From JAGQUL01 sp038212015 (lineage in GTDB: Bacteria > Actinomycetota > Thermoleophilia > Gaiellales > SKUG01): a DNA stretch of 31,802 nt. Made by a program: the position numbers and the translations under genes. The notes below the pieces were generated by a model that saw nothing but the letters and a program-made list of their open reading frames with translations, made no database searches and was not told where the DNA came from. The stretch covers positions 1 through 31,802 of the forward strand of contig JBBQUY010000038.1 of NCBI GenBank assembly GCA_038212015.1, written 5' to 3'. The stretch's first letter is position 1; each line of letters starts with the position of its first letter. Positions 12,029-22,600 of this stretch are shown here, one piece after another.

Positions 12029-14956
12029 ATGAGCAAGAAGCGTGTCTACGAGATCGCGCGTGAGCGTGGCCTGACGAGTCCCCAGGTGATCAAGCGCCTG
12101 GAGCAGGCCGGCGTCGCCGTGAAGGCAGCCGCATCGACTGTCAGTGCGGAGGACGAGGAGAAGGTCTTCGGCGCCGCAAAGGCGCGCGAGACCGCGGCGC
12201 CTGCCGCCGGCAAGGGCCTGCCCAGCTGGCTGAGCCCGAGCTCGCAGAGCGGTCCGCGCACCACGTCGAAGGCGGCACTGGACGCTGAGCGCGAAAAGCG
12301 CACCGCCAAGGTCGACGCGGCCAAGGCCGCGAAGGCGAAGGCGCAGGACCAGGCTCGTGCCATCCGCGCGCAGCTCGCCGCAAAGAAGGCGCAGCAGGAA
12401 GCGGCCAACGAGGCAGCACGGCAGATCGCCGACGAGATTCCCGGCGAGGTCGCCAAGGCCGCGGCCGCGGAGACGCCCGTCGCCGAAGCACCGGTTGCGG
12501 CTGTCGAACCGGCCCCGGTCGCAGAAGCGCCCGCTGCCGAAGCGCCCACCGTCGAGGCCCCCGTCGCGGAAGCCCCGGTCGAAGCGCCGGCCACGCCCGC
12601 CGAGGACGTGGCCGCCGACTCCGACGAGGACTCGCGCGTCGGACCGAAGATCCTCAGGCGCGCCGACGCCGTGCCGGAGCCCGTCAAGGCGCCCGAGCCC
12701 GTCGCGCCGCCCAAGGCAGCGACCCCGGTCGCGCAGCAGGAAGCCAACGACGCCGCGTCGGAAAAGCTCAGCGAAGCCGACCTGCGCCGTCGCGCGCAGA
12801 AGATGGCGCAGCAGCGCGTCGCCGAACTGGCGGCCCGCCGTCGCGCCGACCTCGAACGCGAGAAGATCGAGGTCGAGCAGCGCAAGCGCGACGAAGAGCG
12901 CGGCGAGAAGAAGAAGGACAAGAAGAAGAAGGCCGGCGAGACCGCCGAGCCGGTCGCCGGCGATCCGGGCTTCATCGGTTCGCGCAAGCCGCGCGTCGGT
13001 GGCGCCGACGCCGATCGCGGTGGTCGCGGCGGTCCGCAGAAGCGTCGCCGCGTGGTCATCGACTCCGGTGGCCAGCGTGGTCGTGGCAACAGCGGCGGTC
13101 GAGGCCGCGGCGGTCGCAGCAAGTACCGCAAGCAGGAGGAAGTCGTCGTCGTCGATCCGACGATCCCCGTCACGGTGCCCGCGGGCGCGAGCGTGAAGGA
13201 ACTTGCGGACAAGCTCCACGTCGGCTCGACGGAGGTCATCCGCGCGCTCATGGAGGCCGGCGAGATGGTCACCATCACGCAGACGCTGACCGCCGAGCAG
13301 ATCGAGACGGTCGGCATCGCGCTCGATCCGCCGCGCGAGATCATCGTCAAGAGCGCGGCCGACGAGGACGTCATTCCCGTCTTCGAAGACGCCGAAGAAG
13401 ACATGGTCACTCGCGCTCCGGTCGTGACGATCATGGGTCACGTCGACCACGGCAAGACGAGCCTGCTCGACGCCATCCGCGAGACCAAGGTCGCATCCGG
13501 CGAGGCCGGCGGCATCACGCAGCACATCGGTGCGTACCAGGTCGAAGTCGCCGGTGAAGACGGCGAGATGCGCACGGTCACGTTCCTCGACACGCCGGGC
13601 CATGAAGCGTTCACCGCGCTGCGTGCGCGTGGCGCGAAGGTCACCGACGCGGCAGTGCTGGTCGTGGCAGCCGACGACGGCGTCAAGCCGCAGACGATCG
13701 AGGCGATGGACCACGCGAAGGCAGCCGAGGTGCCGATCATCGTGGCGATCAACAAGATCGACAAGGACAACGCACAGCCCGACAAGGTCATGGCAGAGCT
13801 CGCGCAGCACGAGCTGCAGCCGGTCGAGTGGGGTGGCGACACCGAGGTCGTCCAGGTCTCGGCGAAGCAGCGCACGAACCTCGACGGGCTCCTCGAGCTG
13901 ATCCTGCTCCAGGCGGACGTGCTCGAGCTCAAGTCGAACCCGAACGCCGACGCGTCCGGCTACATCATCGAGTCGAAGCTCGACCCGGGCCGAGGCCCGG
14001 TCGCGACGATGCTCATCGATCGGGGCACGCTGAAGGTGGGCGACGCGATCTACGCCGGGCAGACCTACGGCAAGGTGCGTGCACTGCTCGATTTCCGCGG
14101 CGAGCGCATCAAGGAAGCGGGTCCGGCCGTGCCGGTGGAGATCGTCGGCTTCGACGCGGTTCCCGATGCGGGCGAGTTCTGCATGGTCGTGGAGAACGAG
14201 CGGGTCGCTCGTGAGCGGGCGCAGAAGAAGGCGCTGCGGCTCAAGTCCGAGATCCTGGCCAAGCGTCAGCACGGCCTCACGCTCGACAGCCTGTTCACGC
14301 GCATCAAGCACGGCGAGGTCCAGGACCTCAACCTCATCGTCAAGACCGACGTTGCCGGTTCTGCGGAAGCCATCGAGCAGGAGCTCGGCAAGATCCAGCA
14401 CGAGGAAGTGCGCGTGCGCATCATCCGTGCCGCGGTCGGTGCGATCACCAAGGACGACATCATGCTCGCCTCGGCATCGAGCGCGATCATCGTCGGCTTC
14501 AACGTGCGCGCCAACGCCGAGGTCCGCGAGGTCGCGGTCAAGGAAGGCGTCGACGTTCGCGACTACCGCGTCATCTACAAGCTGCGCGAGGACATCGAAG
14601 CAGCGCTCGGCGGCATGCTCAGCCTCAACGAGGTCGAGCGTACCCTGGGCGAGGCCGAGGTTCGCCAGGTCTTCAAGGCGAGCAAGATCGGCACGATCGC
14701 GGGCTGCATGGTCACCAACGGGACGATCACTCGTGGCGCGAAGGTTCGCCTGCTGCGCGACGGAACGATCATCTACGAAGGCGAGATCGACACGCTCAAG
14801 CGCTTCAAGGACGACGTTCGCGAAGTCCAGCAGGGCTTCGAGTGCGGCCTCTCGCTGCAGAACTACAACGACGTCAAGGAAGGCGACACGATCGAGTCCT
14901 ACGTCATCGAGGAAGTCGAACGAGACCTCGAGGCGGAGTTCGCCTCCAAGGCCTGA
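12029..14956 (+). CDS. infB: translation initiation factor IF-2
   Basis: A 975-residue GTPase that delivers initiator tRNA to the 30S subunit and promotes subunit joining. Residues 1-45 form an IF2-N domain (KKRVYEIARERGLTSPQVIK). Residues about 60-330 are a long Ala/Pro/Glu/Lys-rich linker with charged helices (around RRRAQKMAQQRVAELAARRR) and a Gly/Arg-rich patch. A second IF2-N domain spans about 370-430. The G domain starts with GHVDHGKTSLLD (G1, from residue 470), then DTPGHEAF (G3) and NKID (G4). Domains II, III and IV follow, including the C-terminal initiator-tRNA-binding barrel. The length is typical for actinobacteria. It is the last gene before a terminator and the accessory island. 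Confidence 0.98.
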   Translation: MSKKRVYEIARERGLTSPQVIKRLEQAGVAVKAAASTVSAEDEEKVFGAAKARETAAPAAGKGLPSWLSPSSQSGPRTTSKAALDAEREKRTAKVDAAKAAKAKAQDQARAIRAQLAAKKAQQEAANEAARQIADEIPGEVAKAAAAETPVAEAPVAAVEPAPVAEAPAAEAPTVEAPVAEAPVEAPATPAEDVAADSDEDSRVGPKILRRADAVPEPVKAPEPVAPPKAATPVAQQEANDAASEKLSEADLRRRAQKMAQQRVAELAARRRADLEREKIEVEQRKRDEERGEKKKDKKKKAGETAEPVAGDPGFIGSRKPRVGGADADRGGRGGPQKRRRVVIDSGGQRGRGNSGGRGRGGRSKYRKQEEVVVVDPTIPVTVPAGASVKELADKLHVGSTEVIRALMEAGEMVTITQTLTAEQIETVGIALDPPREIIVKSAADEDVIPVFEDAEEDMVTRAPVVTIMGHVDHGKTSLLDAIRETKVASGEAGGITQHIGAYQVEVAGEDGEMRTVTFLDTPGHEAFTALRARGAKVTDAAVLVVAADDGVKPQTIEAMDHAKAAEVPIIVAINKIDKDNAQPDKVMAELAQHELQPVEWGGDTEVVQVSAKQRTNLDGLLELILLQADVLELKSNPNADASGYIIESKLDPGRGPVATMLIDRGTLKVGDAIYAGQTYGKVRALLDFRGERIKEAGPAVPVEIVGFDAVPDAGEFCMVVENERVARERAQKKALRLKSEILAKRQHGLTLDSLFTRIKHGEVQDLNLIVKTDVAGSAEAIEQELGKIQHEEVRVRIIRAAVGAITKDDIMLASASSAIIVGFNVRANAEVREVAVKEGVDVRDYRVIYKLREDIEAALGGMLSLNEVERTLGEAEVRQVFKASKIGTIAGCMVTNGTITRGAKVRLLRDGTIIYEGEIDTLKRFKDDVREVQQGFECGLSLQNYNDVKEGDTIESYVIEEVERDLEAEFASKA

Positions 14957-14985
14957 TCGTCACCCGCACGATTTCGGGGTCGTCG

Positions 14986-15015
14986 CGCACACGCGCGGCG
15001 GCCCCGTGTGCGTTT
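14986..15015 (+). terminator. terminator after infB
   Basis: CGCACACG and CGTGTGCG form a perfect 8-bp stem around an 11-base GC-rich loop, followed by TTTCC. It lies 29 bp after the infB stop. The T-run is short, so efficiency is uncertain. It would end the rimP-infB transcript and separate it from rbfA. Confidence 0.6.
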
Positions 15016-15025
15016 CCGTGCCCAC

Positions 15026-15070
15026 GCCGGCTTCGTACGCTGGCGTCGGTACTCGACGGCCACGTGCGAA
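15026..15070 (+). repeat. REP-like palindromic element, copy B
   Basis: A 45-bp copy with arms TTCGTAC and GTGCGAA and inner stem CGTCG-GTACT-CGACG. It differs from copy C at only three positions and lies 28 bp upstream of it in the same orientation, just after the infB terminator. Confidence 0.85.
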
Positions 15071-15098
15071 ACCAGACGAGAATCGCTGTCTCGCACCG

Positions 15099-15143
15099 CC
15101 CGGCTTCGTACGCTGGCGTCGGTACTCGACTGTCACGTGCGAA
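15099..15143 (+). repeat. REP-like palindromic element, copy C (overlaps a gene end)
   Basis: This copy matches copy D at 44 of 45 positions. Its right arm runs into the minus-strand gene ending at 15133: the stop codon and the last two to three sense codons of that gene are provided by the element. C and D are direct repeats flanking that gene. Confidence 0.85.
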
Positions 15144-16044
15144 GCGCGAGCTCGTCGAGTGTTCGCAGGACGATCGTGAGTGCACGGTCGAGATTGTGGT
15201 CGAGGACACGTACGCTCGGTATGTCGTGGGCCAGGTACAGTGCGTCCTTCAGCGCGTCCTCGCGCATGACCGGCTCAAGTTCATGTGAGCGTTCGTCCAG
15301 TTCGACCGCGAGACCGGCGCGTTCGATCCACAGGTCGGGGCGCACCACCGTTCCGGACAGGACCAGTTGTTTGTTGCCGACCACGTCCGGGATGCCGGCG
15401 CGACGCAGCATCTCCGCGAGTCGCGCCTCGTTGCGGTTGTCGGCGCCGTTGTCGCCGTGGAGGAATCGGTCGAGCGCGAGACCAATGCGGCGCGTGCCCC
15501 GCCGATGCTGGTTGCGCTGCATCGTTCGCTCGAGTCGTGCGATGTCGAGTACGCGGCGGTGCGCCGCCTCGCGCAGGTACCGACACAGCTGTGGGACCGA
15601 TCGAACGTCCGCCAGGTCCACGATCGTGCGCTCCGGAGATGTCACTGCGAGCCCATTGCGCGTCGCCCGGTCTTCGGGATGCACGGTACGAGACTGCAGG
15701 ATCCGCACACCGTCGATCGCTCGCTGGCGTCGAATCACGAGCAGCTCGGGTGGCGGCATGTCTCGACGACGCGAGAAATCCCACTGAAACGCCGCCGCCT
15801 CGCGAGCCAACAGACTGTCCGGTGTCGCGGCGAGCAGCGCGGCCCACGTCTCGGTCAGCGGAATTCCCGAGTCACACCCAAAAATGTACGTGCCCGAATG
15901 GCGACGATGAATGGCGCCCCTGCGACATCTCCGTGCAAGTGCGCTCTCGGACACTCCTGACGCAATTGCCTGATCGAAGGTGAACGCGCCACCTTGTGGC
16001 GTCGCCAGGCGTGCGAGGATGTGGTCGATCGATTCCACCTGCAT
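15133..16044 (-). CDS. AbiEi/DUF559-like protein (winged-helix head, endonuclease-like tail)
   Basis: A 303-residue protein. Residues about 1-60 (HILARLATPQGGAFTFDQAI, then SALARRCRRGAIHRRHSGTY) match the AbiEi-type antitoxin head found at the start of many actinobacterial proteins. The C-terminal part, from about residue 215 (NEARLAEMLRRAGIP, VRPDLWIERAGLAVELDERS), has the Glu...Asp...Glu-x-Asp pattern of the DUF559/Vsr-like PD-(D/E)XK nuclease fold. ATG 16044 is used; a GTG at 16062 would add six residues, and no Shine-Dalgarno supports either. No toxin partner is adjacent. The gene is bracketed by near-identical REP copies C and D, which suggests movement as a unit. The role (defence or regulation) is inferred from family only. 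Confidence 0.75.
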   Translation of the reverse strand: MQVESIDHILARLATPQGGAFTFDQAIASGVSESALARRCRRGAIHRRHSGTYIFGCDSGIPLTETWAALLAATPDSLLAREAAAFQWDFSRRRDMPPPELLVIRRQRAIDGVRILQSRTVHPEDRATRNGLAVTSPERTIVDLADVRSVPQLCRYLREAAHRRVLDIARLERTMQRNQHRRGTRRIGLALDRFLHGDNGADNRNEARLAEMLRRAGIPDVVGNKQLVLSGTVVRPDLWIERAGLAVELDERSHELEPVMREDALKDALYLAHDIPSVRVLDHNLDRALTIVLRTLDELALRT

Positions 16045-16125
16045 GATCGTGAACAGCCACACGTCACGAGAGTGTCACGATCGTCACGAATGCGTTCCGA
16101 AATGCGCGCAGGATCCGCACATTCC

Positions 16126-16170
16126 CCCGGCTTCGTACGCTGGCGTCGGTACTCGACTGTCACGTACGAA
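16126..16170 (+). repeat. REP-like palindromic element, copy D
   Basis: This 45-bp copy has perfect outer arms TTCGTAC/GTACGAA. It is a direct repeat of copy C (44/45 identity) located 82 bp upstream of the AbiEi/DUF559 start and 26 bp beyond the stop of ylxP. Confidence 0.85.
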
Positions 16171-16196
16171 CCGGGCGGGCACGCGCCCTGCGCTGG

Positions 16197-16511
16197 TCAG
16201 TCGCCGTATTCGTCGATCGCCAGCACCGTGCGCTGACGCACCGACACGTCGATGTCCGGGCGTGATTCGAACACCCGGTAGGCCGCGTCGAGCAGGTCCT
16301 CGACGTCGCCCGACCCACGCCCCACGATGCTCACCGCGATCTGGGCGCGCTGCCACTTCTCGTGGTGGTCGACCTCGCTCACCGAGAAGCCCGCGTCGCG
16401 CAGGCGCTGCTTGATGCTGCGCAGCGGCTGGCGCTTGTCCTTGAGCGACTGCGCCTGGGGGATGTGCACGTCGAGCACCATCAGCCCCGCGAATCCACGG
16501 CCCCCCGCCAT
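16197..16511 (-). CDS. ylxP: YlxP family protein (DUF503), inverted relative to the infB-rbfA operon
   Basis: A 104-residue protein with the DUF503 pattern: LMVLDVHIPQAQSLKDKRQP near the start, a helix with RSIKQRLRDAGFSVSEVDHH, and EKWQRAQIAVSIVG. The family is small, of uncertain function, and in many actinobacteria lies between infB and rbfA on the same strand. Here it lies between those genes but on the opposite strand. ATG 16511 is chosen because homology begins there and GTGGAG lies upstream. The frame stays open to a GTG at 16613, which would add 34 residues and nearly abut the upstream giant gene (stop at 16629). Confidence 0.85.
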   Translation of the reverse strand: MAGGRGFAGLMVLDVHIPQAQSLKDKRQPLRSIKQRLRDAGFSVSEVDHHEKWQRAQIAVSIVGRGSGDVEDLLDAAYRVFESRPDIDVSVRQRTVLAIDEYGD

Positions 16512-16628
16512 CAGCGGCTGCTCCACGCGCTGCACGAGCGTTGGGAGACGAACGACGTTGGACGGAGTTGGCGCATCGACGATCACCCTGTCAGGTTCGG
16601 CGCGGGATCGCACCTCCCTGCAAGGCAG

Positions 16629-19600
16629 CTACCAGCGATTGCGGTCCGGGTCGAACAGGTCCCGCCAATCGCGGCCCATGCCCCGCCACGCGTCGTGATC
16701 CAATCCTGACATTCGGTCCATCGGATCCCCATCATCACCCCGCCGCCGTCGCCGGCCAAAGATCCTGAGCATCCGCCCGAACAGGCCCTGACCCTTCTTG
16801 CGCCGGATCAGGCGCCTGAGCTGCCCGACTCCGTGGACATGACCCAATCCGCCGCCCGCCCCGGGCGCCATCGAGCCGATCAGCTTGCCGCCCACCAGCA
16901 GCGGCTTCGCCAATGCTGCGCCGGCCGCGAGCACGCCCGTCGCGACGCCAGACGTCACCACGGGATGCTTCTTCGCGAAACTCGCGACGCGCGTACCCAG
17001 ACCCTTGTCACCGTGCGACGATGGTCCTGCACGATTCGGCTTCGGCGTCGCCTCGGTGGCCGTCGTCGTCGACGAGTCATCTCCCACGGTCGTGCCCGGC
17101 GGCGGATCACCTGACGTGTCCCCGCCGGGGCCCGGATCGGGCGCAGGCGGCGCGGGATCCGGCGTTCCCGCATCCGGCGGGGCTGGTGCCGGATCGACCG
17201 GATCGCTGCCGCCGCTCGGCGGGGTCGGCGTCGGATCCGCCGTCGGCGCGGGCGTGCTCGCCCGATCAAGCACCGCGAACCTCGTGCTCGACAGCGCCGC
17301 ATTCGCATACATCGGATCGAGCGTGGTGACCCGCCACGTCAGCCGCACCGATTCGCTCGCGTCCTCGTTGACGCCGTCGTCGACCGCCCTGACCGTGAAC
17401 GCATGTGCCTGGTTGGGATCGGCGGGATCGATGATCGCGCTCGCCGGGCGGACGATCACGTCCGCGCTCGAGCTGACCACGGGCTCGACCCTGATCGTCC
17501 GCGTCGGATTGCCGTCGGCGAGGATCGACACGACCACCGCGTCGCCACCCTCCCGCACGTCGATGATCCCATCCGCGTCGGGTGTCCAGCCCACCCCGGC
17601 TCGCTGCAGCAGCCGAGCAGGATCGTCGTCGGCCACCTGCACCGCCACCGGACGCTCCGCCAGGCCCGCGAAAGCCGCATCTTCGCTCGCGACCGTCAGC
17701 ACCACGCGACCCACGTGCGGGGTCGGCTCCGCCACGGCGTCGTCGAACGCCACCACGCGCACCGACTGCGCCTGGTTCCAGTTCTCGCGCGTAAACGTCA
17801 GCATCCCGCTCGGAGCACGCAGCTCCCGATCAGGCACCGTCGGCGCCACGCGCACGTCCGCGCTCGGTCGCGCCCCGAGCCGCACCTGGAACGTCGTCGC
17901 CGTTTCCGGCGTGGCCTCGCTCACTCGCGTCAGGCCGGTCGCATCCACCAGCATCGCCGGCACGTCGTCGTCCGACACCGTCGCCACGACCGACGCACCC
18001 GCCATGCCCGTGTATGCAGCATCGGTGGTCGACGATCCCTGCACGCTGATCGTGGCGCTGGCCGCGCCGTCGACGTCGGGGTCGTCGACCGCCGTCACCG
18101 TCGCGTCCTGGGCCACGTTCCAGTTCGACGCGTCGAACGTCAGCGCGGCCGGCGCCACCGTCGCCTGGCCGGAGTTCGACGCGAGCGATACCGTGACGCT
18201 CCCGGTAGGCCGCGTGGCGAGCCGCACACCGAAGCTCGCACTCGTCGCCGGCTCCGACACCGACACCGATCCGGTGCTGACGACGATGCCCGCGACATCG
18301 TCATCGATCACCGTCACCGGCAGCTGCACGGCAGCCAGCGCCGTGTACGCCGGATCGCCGCTGCCCGCGCGATGCGACACCTGCGTGACGACGCTGTCGG
18401 GGGTGGTGTCCACCTGGTCGTCGATCGCGGTCGCCCTCACCGTCTGGGGCCTGAACCAGTTGAGCGCGTCGAACGTCACCGACGTCGTCGACAACTCGAG
18501 CCGCGCGTCGCCCGTCACGTCGATGCGCGTCGCGCTCGTGGGTGCCGCAGTCAGCACGACCGTCCAGCTCGTTGCCGCGCCGCCCTCGGTCACGGCATTG
18601 CCGCCCGCCGCGGCGGTCACCTTCACGGCGGGCGTGGGCGTGATGAACGTCGCGGCGCTCGCGTACTCGGTGCGGTTGTCGACGTTGTCGATCACCACGA
18701 GTCGATACTGGTAGCACGTCGCGGCGCTGACGCTCGTGTCGGCCATCGGGCTGACCGGCATCGTCGTGCCGACCATCGCCCACCCACTCCACGCACCCGT
18801 GTCGCACGCGGTGGGGGAGAGCGTCGCGGCCTGCCGACGGGCGACGTACCACTCGCGGATGCCCGATCCGGCGTCGTTGCCGGCGCTGAAGACGAGCGAC
18901 GGCGTCGCACCCACGCCGTCGGCGTAGGAGATCGACCCGGCCTGCGGCAGCGCACCGTCGAGCGCGACGGTCAGCTCCGTCGATGCGCTGTTTCCGGCGT
19001 TGTCGAACGCAGTGATCGACTGCGCACCCGCGCCCGTCACGGTCGGCGCGAAATCGTAGGTGAACTCGTACGGTCCGGGGTTGGCGACGCTGTCGCCGGC
19101 GGGCGTCCAGCCCCCGCCGAGTGGCGGGAACAGGACGGATGCGACGTCGGTCTGTGGGTCGCTGGCGCCCACGAGCACGCGCGTGGACCCGGCTCCGTCG
19201 GGATTCACCCACAGCGTCGAGCCGCTCGTGTGCTGGAACTGCGTTCCGGACAGCTCGGTCGTTCCGGTCATCGTGATCGTCGGTGCGCCGTTGTCGACGA
19301 CGATCGTTCGCGTGGCGATCGTCGCTCCGCTGTTGCCGACCACGTCGGCCCCGGACAGCGTGATCAGATAGCTGCCGTCGCCCATCGATGCCGCCGGAAG
19401 GTCGCACGACCAGCTCCGGGTCGCTGCAGGTGCGCTGATCGTGCTGAGCGTGCAGGTGCCCGTCGTGCCCGCGCCGTCGTCGTAGCTGATCGATGCGCTG
19501 TCGGGCCGGCTCCCGGTATCGGTGATCGTCCCCGTCAACGTCACGTCGGATGTCACCGGGCCGGCCGGGGTCGCGGAGATGTCGCCATCGGGCGCCGTGG

Positions 19601-22600
19601 TGTCGATCGTCAGGCCGTCCGAGCACGACCACGACGCGGCCTGGTTGCCGGCGTTGTCCACGGCTCGCACGCACAGGTTGCGGAGGTCGCCGTCCACGAG
19701 CGCCGGCAGCGGCGAATGCGAAGCCACGCGCGTGGTGTTGCCGCCAAACGACCCGCTGCAGGCGGTGGTCGCCGAGAAGCACCAGTCGTAGTCGCGCACG
19801 CCCGACCCGGCGTCGGAGCCGGCGTTCCAGCTGCCTCGAAGCGTTGCGCCGTCCTGGCTGAAGTCCGCGTCGGTCGTGGCGGTGATGACGCCGTCGAAGA
19901 TGTCGGCCGTCGACGGGTTGGTCGGCGTGGTGGTATCCACTCGGAAATCGGGCGTGCCGCCGCGAGCGGTCCAGTCGCTCGCGAGCCCGCCCTGGTCGAC
20001 GACGCAGGCGCGCCAGCGGTAGTCCGTGTCACTGACCAGTCCGCTCACGGTCACGGAAGCCGTGACCGCCGTGCTGCCAGCCGCCGCAACGAGTGCGGTC
20101 CCCGCGTACAGTCCCGGCCCTGCGGTTCCGCACGTGCCGCTGAACGCCGTCGACCCGGGTCGAACCTCCACCCACGGCGTGAGCGTCTGGTTGACGTTCT
20201 GGTCGGTCACGCGGAACGTGAGCACGGCCATCGCCTGATTGGTCCATGCGCCGGCTCCGATCGCGGTCGTGCCGTCGGAGCGGAACTGGGCATGACCGCT
20301 CGGCGCGTCCGGCGCGTCGTTGACGCCGAGGAACTCGAAGCCGTTCGACGACGCGTACGTCGACAGGTTGCCGACCGTATCGCGCGTACGCACGGAGGAG
20401 TAGTAGGTGACGCCGTTCACCAGGCTCGCGCTCGAGGTCGAGTAGCTCGTCGTCGCACTCGTCCCGGTGGCAAGCACCGTGCCCGCGCAGTTCGCCGAGC
20501 TGCTCAGGCACCAGTCGTAGTCGAGCACGCCTGACGCTGCGTCGCTGCCCGCGGTCCAGTTCGCGGACACCGTCGAGCCGCTCTGGCTTGCCGCGTCCGT
20601 GCCCGCCCCGTCGCTCACCGTCGTCGGTGCACTCGGGCTGGTCGTGTCGATCGTGAAGCCGTCCGAGCACGTCCACGTCGACACGTTGCCGGCGATGTCA
20701 CGCGTACGCACGCACGAGAAGTACGTGGACCCGCTCGTCATCGCGCCAGTCGTCGTCGCGGTGCGCGTCGTGTTGCCGGTCGTCATCGTCGTGCCGGAGA
20801 TCGGCGTGCAGCCGGTGCTCACGGTGGAGAAGCAGGAGTCGTACGACGCGATGCCGCTGCCTGCATCCGATCCGACATTCCAGCTCGCCGACAGCGCCGT
20901 GGTGGAGGAGGACCAGTCCTCGTCGCCACTGAAGGTCGTCGACAGGTCGTAGATGCCCGCGCTCGTCGGGTTGTTCGGCGCGGTGGTGTCGACGGTGAAT
21001 CCGTCCGAGCAGGTGTATGTCGAGGCGTTGCCGGCGTCGTCGATGGATCGGACGCAGTACTGGTACACCCCGTCGCTCGGAGTCGTGATGCCCGTGCTCG
21101 TGGCGTTGGCGACCGTGAACGTCGTGAGCGCGGACGTACAATCCGTGCTTGTCGTTCCTGCCTTGAGGCAGATCTCATACGCTGCAACGCCGGTCTCGGC
21201 GTCGCTTCCCGCGCTCCAGTTGATGAGCACGCTGAATGCGCTGAACATGTCGACGTCCGCTCCCGAGCCGTCATTCGCGGTCGCCGGTGCCGTCGGTGAT
21301 CCGGCATCGACCTTCACCGTCGTGGTCTGCGACGAGGTCGCCGAGTTGCCGACGTTGTCGGTCGTCACCAGCCGGTACGAGTAGCACCTGCCGCTCAGCA
21401 CGCTCGTGTCCTCGCCACCAACGAGCGCAACCGTGTCGGCGTACGTGCCGTTCATCGTGCACGAATCCGCGGACAGCGCTCCCTCGTCTCGCTTCACGAT
21501 CGTGCTGGCGATGCCGGATCCTGTGCCGTCGCTGCCGGCCGTGACGGTCAGTGGTACGGACAGCGTTCCCACCAACGTCGGTGGATTGCTGATCGACCCG
21601 CTCGTCGGATCGGTCCCGTCCTCGAGCACCTCGAAGCTGCCGGTGGACGTGTTCGCGTTCGCCGAGTCGTCGGTGACCACGAAGTTCTTGAGCCCCAGCT
21701 GCGCCGAACCGGGATCCCATCTGTAGAGCTGCTCGTACGGCGACGTCGTGACGCTCGTCGTCGCCAGGGGCGTCCAGCCGGTGAGCAGCGCGCCCGGGAA
21801 ATCCACCTGCTTGACGCCGCTCGTCGCGTCCGCAGCGCCCGAGCGCACCACGAAGTCGCCGTTGACCGTGGGGTTGTACCAGACCGTCGGGATGGTCCCG
21901 TTCACGACGTACTGGTAGTCGGGGCTGGTTCCCTCCACGATCGTCGGCGCCGAGGTGGGCTGGTCCACGTCGCTCGCCGAGACGGTCGACGTCGTCGCAC
22001 TCGTCACCGATGTCGTACCGCAGCCCGTCATGCACGTGTTGGCCGCCGTCACCCGTGCGCGCACCGTGGTTCCCGCGTCGGCAGCGGTGAGCGTGTAGCT
22101 GGCGGTCGTCGCGCCGCCGATGTCGACACACCCGGGCGTGCAGCGCTGCCACTGGAACGTGAAGCTCATCGGCGCGTACCCGCTCCACGTGCCGGTGCTC
22201 GACGTCAGCGTCGAGCCTTCCTGCGTCGTTCCCGTGATCGCCGGCAGGACCGTGTTCGACGGCGGCACGCCAGCGATGACGGACGTCTGCGCGGTCGTGG
22301 TGCTGGTGGAGCCCGACGAGTTGGTGGCGACGATCGTCGCGCGGATCGTGGAGTTCACGTCGGCCGCGGTCAGCGTCAACGCGCTGGCGGTCTGCCCGGC
22401 GATCGGCTGGCACGACGCCCCGACAGCGTCACAGCGGCTCCAGAAGCGCGTGTACGACGATGCTCCGCTCCAGGTGCCGTCGCTGGCGGTGAGCGTCTGG
22501 CCCATCGTCGTGGTGCCGCTGATCGTGGGCGCCGTGGTCAGCGTGGGGGAGGTGCCGATGCCGTCGCCGATGCGGTAGGCGACGGCGGTCGTGGCCCAGG

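Noticed and set aside
11888..14401. Long open frame antisense to infB
   Set aside because: Low-complexity Leu/Arg/Asp translation with no domain; the plus-strand IF-2 is certain.
15026..16170. REP copies B-D considered as a CRISPR array
   Set aside because: Spacing is irregular (28 bp, then about 980 bp with a gene between), units are palindromic REP-type, and there are no spacers or cas genes.
17403..20534. Thousand-codon open frame antisense to the giant surface gene
   Set aside because: Arg/His/Gly-rich low-complexity translation. The minus-strand frame has clear domain repeats and coupled starts.
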